Positions 60,755 to 64,000 of a DNA stretch of 64,000 nucleotides are shown in pieces. A model generated the notes under the pieces. It saw only the letters and a list, made by a program, of their open reading frames with translations. It made no database searches and was not told the DNA's origin. Each line of letters begins with the position of its first letter. Within the stretch, counting starts at the first letter, position 1. A program made the position numbers and the translations under genes. This DNA comes from Namhaeicola litoreus (GTDB lineage Bacteria; Bacteroidota; Bacteroidia; Flavobacteriales; Flavobacteriaceae): assembly GCF_042679565.1 (NCBI RefSeq), contig NZ_JBHTMY010000003.1:682001-746000 (forward strand), given 5' to 3'.

Positions 60755-63157
60755 TTAGTTTCTTAAAGGTTTTCCTGTTTTTAAAGTATGCTCAATTCTT
60801 TCCAATGTTTTTCTTTCAGTCAATAATGACAAGATTGCTTCACGTTCAAGATCCAATAAATATTGTTCGCTAACTTCTGCTGGTTCAGAGAGGTCGCCTC
60901 CAGCCATAATATATGCCAGTTTATTCGCGATTTTCCTATCGTGTTCAGAAGCATACTTACCACTTACCAAACTATCGCTACCCACCATAAACATGCCAAG
61001 AGCTTGTTGACCTAATACCGTTACTTTTTGAGGAGTAGGTTGGGTATATCCATTTTCCAACATTTCCAAAGCCAACCTTTTGGCCGTTGCGATCTGTCTG
61101 TCGGCATTTACTACAACTACATCTTTCCCTTCTTTAAAATAACCCATATCAAAGGCTTCATAGGCAGAAGTTGCCACCTTAGCCATTGCAATATTGATAA
61201 AGGCATCTCTCATTCTATTTAACTTGACATCGTCCTTTACCCAAAGATCTGAAACTCGTTTTGTCATCTCTTTAGTTCCCGCTCCTGCAGGAATTATTCC
61301 CACACCAAATTCTACCAAACCGATATAAGTTTCGGCAGCAGCAACGACTTTGTCTGCATGTAAACTCATTTCACAAGCACCACCAAAAGTCATTCCTCTT
61401 GGAGTAATCAATGTAGGGACAGAGGAATATCTCAAGCGCATAACCGTATCTTGAAACATTTTTGTTGCCATGTTCAATTCATCGTATTCTTGCTCGATGG
61501 CAAGCATAAAAGCCATGGCTAAATTGGCGCCAACAGAGAAGTTTGCGGCTTGATTACCCAAGATCACTGCTTCGTATTCTTGTTCAGCCAGATCTATTCC
61601 TTTGTTGATGGCTTGCAAGACACCACCGCCAATGGTATTCATTTTCGATTGGAATTCTACATTTAATACACCTTGTCCTAAATGCTGAATACTTGCTTCT
61701 TTGTTAGACCAAACCGTTTTAGCTTCTCGTATATTATCCAATATGATAAAAGCGTCTTGCCCTGGAATTTCTTTCATTGATTGTGAAGGAATATCATAAA
61801 AATATTTTTTCCCCTCTTTTACCATATAGAAAGGAAGATTTTTTTCAGATAGCGTTTTTATCCAATCATGAACAGGATAACCCTCTTTTTCCATCAAATT
61901 CATTCCTTCTTTAACACCAATTGAATTCCAAATTTCAAAAGGACCATTTTCCCATCCAAAACCAGCTTTCATGGCATCATCTATACGGTACAATTCATCG
62001 GATATTTCTGGGATTCTATTTTGGACATAAGCAAACATGGCCGCAAAATTCTTGCGATAGAATTCACCAGCTTTGTCTTTACCTTTGATTAAAACTGGAA
62101 ACCTATCAATAACTTTGTCGATTCCTTTAGTACTCTCTAAAGTGGAGAATTTCACTTTTGAACCAGGCCTATAGGTCAATGTATCTAAATCCAAGCCGTG
62201 GATTTCAGATTTTCCTTTCGCATCTACAACTTTTTTGTAGAAACCTTGTTTTGTCTTGCTACCCAACCATTTGTTATCCATCATTTTTTGGATAAATTCG
62301 GGTAATTTAAAAAGATCGTGTGCTTCATCTTTCGGCACATTTTCATATAAACCATTGGCCACATGTACCAAAGTATCTAAGCCTACAACATCTACAGTTC
62401 TAAAAGTCGCCGATTTTGGTCTTCCTATTACCGGGCCGGTAAGTTTATCTACTTCTTCAATTGTTAAGCCGAGTTCTTTTACACTGTGAAATAAACTCAT
62501 AATCCCAAATATCCCAATGCGGTTACCTATGAATGCGGGTGTGTCTTTGGCTAAAACAGAGGTTTTACCCAAAAATTTCTCTCCATAATTCATTAAAAAA
62601 TTAACCACTTCAGGATCACAATTTGGTCCGGGAACTACTTCAAATAATTTTAAATATCTGGGCGGATTGAAGAAATGGGTGACAGCAAAATGTTTTTGAA
62701 AATCTTCACTGCGGCCTTTATTCATGAAACTAATCGGAATGCCTGAAGTATTTGAAGTAATCAAGGAGCCGGGGGAACGGTATTTTTCAATTTTTTCAAA
62801 TACCTGCTGCTTGATATCTAATCTTTCTACAACTACTTCAATGATCCAATCATAATCTTTAATTCTGTGAATATCATCTTCTAAATTTCCTGTAGATATT
62901 CTCTCGGCAAATTTTTGGTTATAGATAGGAGAGGGGTTTGATTTCAAAGCTGTCTGTAAACCGGTGTTTACGATTCTATTTCTTACAATCTTACTTTCTA
63001 AGGTTAAACCTTTGGCTTTTTCCTGTTCATTGATTTCTCTTGGAATGATATCTAAGAGTAAAACTTCCACACCAATATTGGCGAAATGGCAAGCTATCCC
63101 GGACCCCATGATTCCAGATCCTATAACGACTACTTTTTTAATATGTCTTTTTTTCAC
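60755..63157 (-). CDS. fadN: 3-hydroxyacyl-CoA dehydrogenase/enoyl-CoA hydratase, FadN type
   Basis: 800 residues joining two beta-oxidation activities in the order dehydrogenase, then hydratase, as in Bacillus FadN and opposite to E. coli FadB. The NAD site is GSGIMGSG at 13-20. HFFNPPRYLKLFEVVPG and TPAFIGNRIGIFGI belong to the dehydrogenase domain. A second dehydrogenase-like half follows. The C-terminal hydratase region shows NQAANFSVGANLAMAF and TFGGACEMSLHADKVVAAAETYIGLVEFGVGIIPAGAGTKEM, with the catalytic Glu. The start is a GTG at 63157. MarR lies 25 bases upstream, so the operon is probably marR-fadN-fadA-fadE. Confidence 0.93.
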   Translation of the reverse strand: MKKRHIKKVVVIGSGIMGSGIACHFANIGVEVLLLDIIPREINEQEKAKGLTLESKIVRNRIVNTGLQTALKSNPSPIYNQKFAERISTGNLEDDIHRIKDYDWIIEVVVERLDIKQQVFEKIEKYRSPGSLITSNTSGIPISFMNKGRSEDFQKHFAVTHFFNPPRYLKLFEVVPGPNCDPEVVNFLMNYGEKFLGKTSVLAKDTPAFIGNRIGIFGIMSLFHSVKELGLTIEEVDKLTGPVIGRPKSATFRTVDVVGLDTLVHVANGLYENVPKDEAHDLFKLPEFIQKMMDNKWLGSKTKQGFYKKVVDAKGKSEIHGLDLDTLTYRPGSKVKFSTLESTKGIDKVIDRFPVLIKGKDKAGEFYRKNFAAMFAYVQNRIPEISDELYRIDDAMKAGFGWENGPFEIWNSIGVKEGMNLMEKEGYPVHDWIKTLSEKNLPFYMVKEGKKYFYDIPSQSMKEIPGQDAFIILDNIREAKTVWSNKEASIQHLGQGVLNVEFQSKMNTIGGGVLQAINKGIDLAEQEYEAVILGNQAANFSVGANLAMAFMLAIEQEYDELNMATKMFQDTVMRLRYSSVPTLITPRGMTFGGACEMSLHADKVVAAAETYIGLVEFGVGIIPAGAGTKEMTKRVSDLWVKDDVKLNRMRDAFINIAMAKVATSAYEAFDMGYFKEGKDVVVVNADRQIATAKRLALEMLENGYTQPTPQKVTVLGQQALGMFMVGSDSLVSGKYASEHDRKIANKLAYIMAGGDLSEPAEVSEQYLLDLEREAILSLLTERKTLERIEHTLKTGKPLRN

Positions 63158-63182
63158 TTTATAAAAGTTTAGTTTGTTCGTA

Positions 63183-63617
63183 CTAAAAAATGGCTTTTTC
63201 TGAAATGAGCCTGTTTATCAATTCAGTTACTTCAAAAAAATGTTCAATTTTAGATTCGTCTATGTTTTCTTTGATTGAATTATTAAATTGTAAAACTGTA
63301 TTTTTTGAAATTTCTCTTTTTTCTTTTCCCAAGGCCGTAAGTTTAATTAGGACGCCTCGACCATCTTCTGGATTTTTCTCTCTGTAAATGAGTCCTTTTT
63401 CTTCCATATTTTTCAATATCCTGGATAAACTCGTTGATTCCATGCCCATAGAGGGACCTAGGGCAGTAGAGGGAGTGCCTGTATCTTGATCAATATACAA
63501 CAAAGCCATACCCATGGCCATAGTACTTTCGTGTTTCATTGCCTGCTCATTATATGACTTGGCTACCGATTGCCAAGTTGCTCTTAGAGCATGATCTATG
63601 GTTTTTTCCCTTTTCAT
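63183..63617 (-). CDS. MarR-family regulator of the fad operon
   Basis: 144-residue winged-helix protein. The helix-turn-helix and wing are in MALLYIDQDTGTPSTALGPSMGMESTSLSRILKNMEEKGLIYREKNPEDGRGVLIKLTALGKEKREIS. It is the first gene of the beta-oxidation operon and the likely repressor; acyl-CoA or fatty acid would be the natural inducer, but this is only inferred from its position. A perfect -7 box ends 5 bases before its ATG, and a palindrome lies on the upstream side of that box. It is not closely similar to the MarR protein at 46293. Confidence 0.92.
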   Translation of the reverse strand: MKREKTIDHALRATWQSVAKSYNEQAMKHESTMAMGMALLYIDQDTGTPSTALGPSMGMESTSLSRILKNMEEKGLIYREKNPEDGRGVLIKLTALGKEKREISKNTVLQFNNSIKENIDESKIEHFFEVTELINRLISEKAIF

Positions 63618-63622
63618 TGTTT

Positions 63623-63661
63623 CAAAGATAAAAAAATATATTATGCACGCATAGTATATTT
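63623..63661 (-). promoter_or_regulatory. Fad operon promoter and MarR-type palindrome
   Basis: A perfect minus-strand -7 box TATCTTTG at 63623-63630 ends 5 bases before the marR ATG. The imperfect 28-base palindrome at 63634-63661 (12 of 14 pairs match, centre TATGC-AC-GCATA) abuts the box, so a bound repressor would cover the -33 area. The gene starting at 63729 on the other strand could share the site. Confidence 0.65.
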
Positions 63662-63728
63662 GAAAATTTTGTTTTTTTTCCTGAGAGTTATTTGTAAATT
63701 AGGCGTCAGCAATGCTCAAATAAAATTC

Positions 63729-64000
63729 ATGGAAATACGCCAACTCATAGGGAAACTAATAATTCAAGAAAATATTAGTCCGATAGAAAGAAATAAAATA
63801 CCCAACACATTTGTCATTAACATACCCAATCCGCTTGCATCTTATTACGGTAGATTCACAGCGATAGAGAAACCACACTCCATTGTTTTTGTAACAAAAG
63901 AACCCGCGTCTTTTGAAAAAATATTGCGTGCAACCACCAAAATCAATAAAGAAACGGATTTTGATATTGCGGGGGCGAAATGTGAGATTACCATTGGTAA
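63729..64000 (+). CDS. Unidentified protein, 3' end outside the window
   Basis: An ATG at 63729 opens a frame that runs to the window end, giving 90 residues so far. It begins MEIRQLIGKLIIQENISPIER, then a beta-rich stretch (TFVINIPNPLASYYGRFTAIEK, PHSIVFVTKE). There is no signal peptide. I do not recognise the family. It is divergent from the marR-fad operon and may share the palindrome at 63634-63661. Frame length, codon use and lack of stops support a real gene, but the product is unknown. Confidence 0.6.
   Translation, partial: MEIRQLIGKLIIQENISPIERNKIPNTFVINIPNPLASYYGRFTAIEKPHSIVFVTKEPASFEKILRATTKINKETDFDIAGAKCEITIG

Overview
The window looks like a chromosome segment of a marine-type Flavobacteriaceae (Bacteroidota). 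The evidence is the low GC content, the near absence of Shine-Dalgarno sequences, many upstream boxes of the Bacteroidota form TAnnTTTG, and lineage-typical genes: DUF2851, the 'CCC motif' membrane protein, fused CcsB/CcsA, PPDK, a Bacteroides-type pyrophosphatase and OprC/NosA-like TonB receptor. Coding density is very high and no intergenic gap exceeds 300 bases. I see no prophage, insertion sequence, CRISPR array or rRNA. The only RNA gene I can support is a tRNA-Arg(CCU).

Layout. 1-3262: Fe-S oxidoreductase pair (HdrC-like, cut by the window start, and HdrB-like), a SPOR-like protein and MenA. 3327-6735: a probable copper-acquisition module (small Cys protein, Met/His-rich YtkA-like lipoprotein, OprC/NosA-type receptor). 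6800-8955: small housekeeping-type enzymes. 9212-9283: tRNA-Arg. 9358-12715: MenC, CPBP protease, DUF2851. 12716-18580: pyrophosphatase, HutI, Pta-AckA, DinB. 18575-30987: a catabolic island with three DUF1080 proteins, two Gfo/Idh/MocA oxidoreductases, two TIM-barrel isomerases, an AraC regulator, two GMC oxidoreductases and one gluconate-2-dehydrogenase-subunit-3-like protein. 31098-40543: a 52-residue basic protein, YitT, nucleoside deaminase, fumarase, BrkB, KdsC, a DUF2520 protein and PPDK. 40666-46763: a MarR-controlled RND efflux operon. 46953-51883: CcsBA, glutathione peroxidase and a Cys/Met PLP enzyme. 51880-57634: cysteine desulfurase, Smr protein, AlkB-like hydroxylase, beta-propeller protein and acyl-ACP thioesterase. 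57697-63617: a marR-fadN-fadA-fadE beta-oxidation operon.

How the parts work together. The island at 18.6-31 kb fits the oxidise-then-cleave route for glycosides. FAD-dependent GMC enzymes would make 3-keto sugars, DUF1080 proteins would cleave them, and Gfo/Idh and isomerase proteins would process the products. It splits into an exported set and a cytosolic set separated by a strong hairpin terminator, and no transporter is nearby. PPDK, Pta-AckA, fumarase, menaquinone synthesis and cytochrome c assembly belong to central and respiratory metabolism.

The most interesting signals are regulatory. Dyads of the Crp/Fnr type (TGA-N6-TCA) lie at almost the same distance upstream of the -7 box of ppdK, pta and, with a poor box, the copper module. 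Two MarR-type palindromes sit at the promoters of the two MarR genes. Several genes carry a -7 box only 4-5 bases before the start codon, which predicts leaderless transcripts. All functional calls are from reading motifs by eye; no database search was run.
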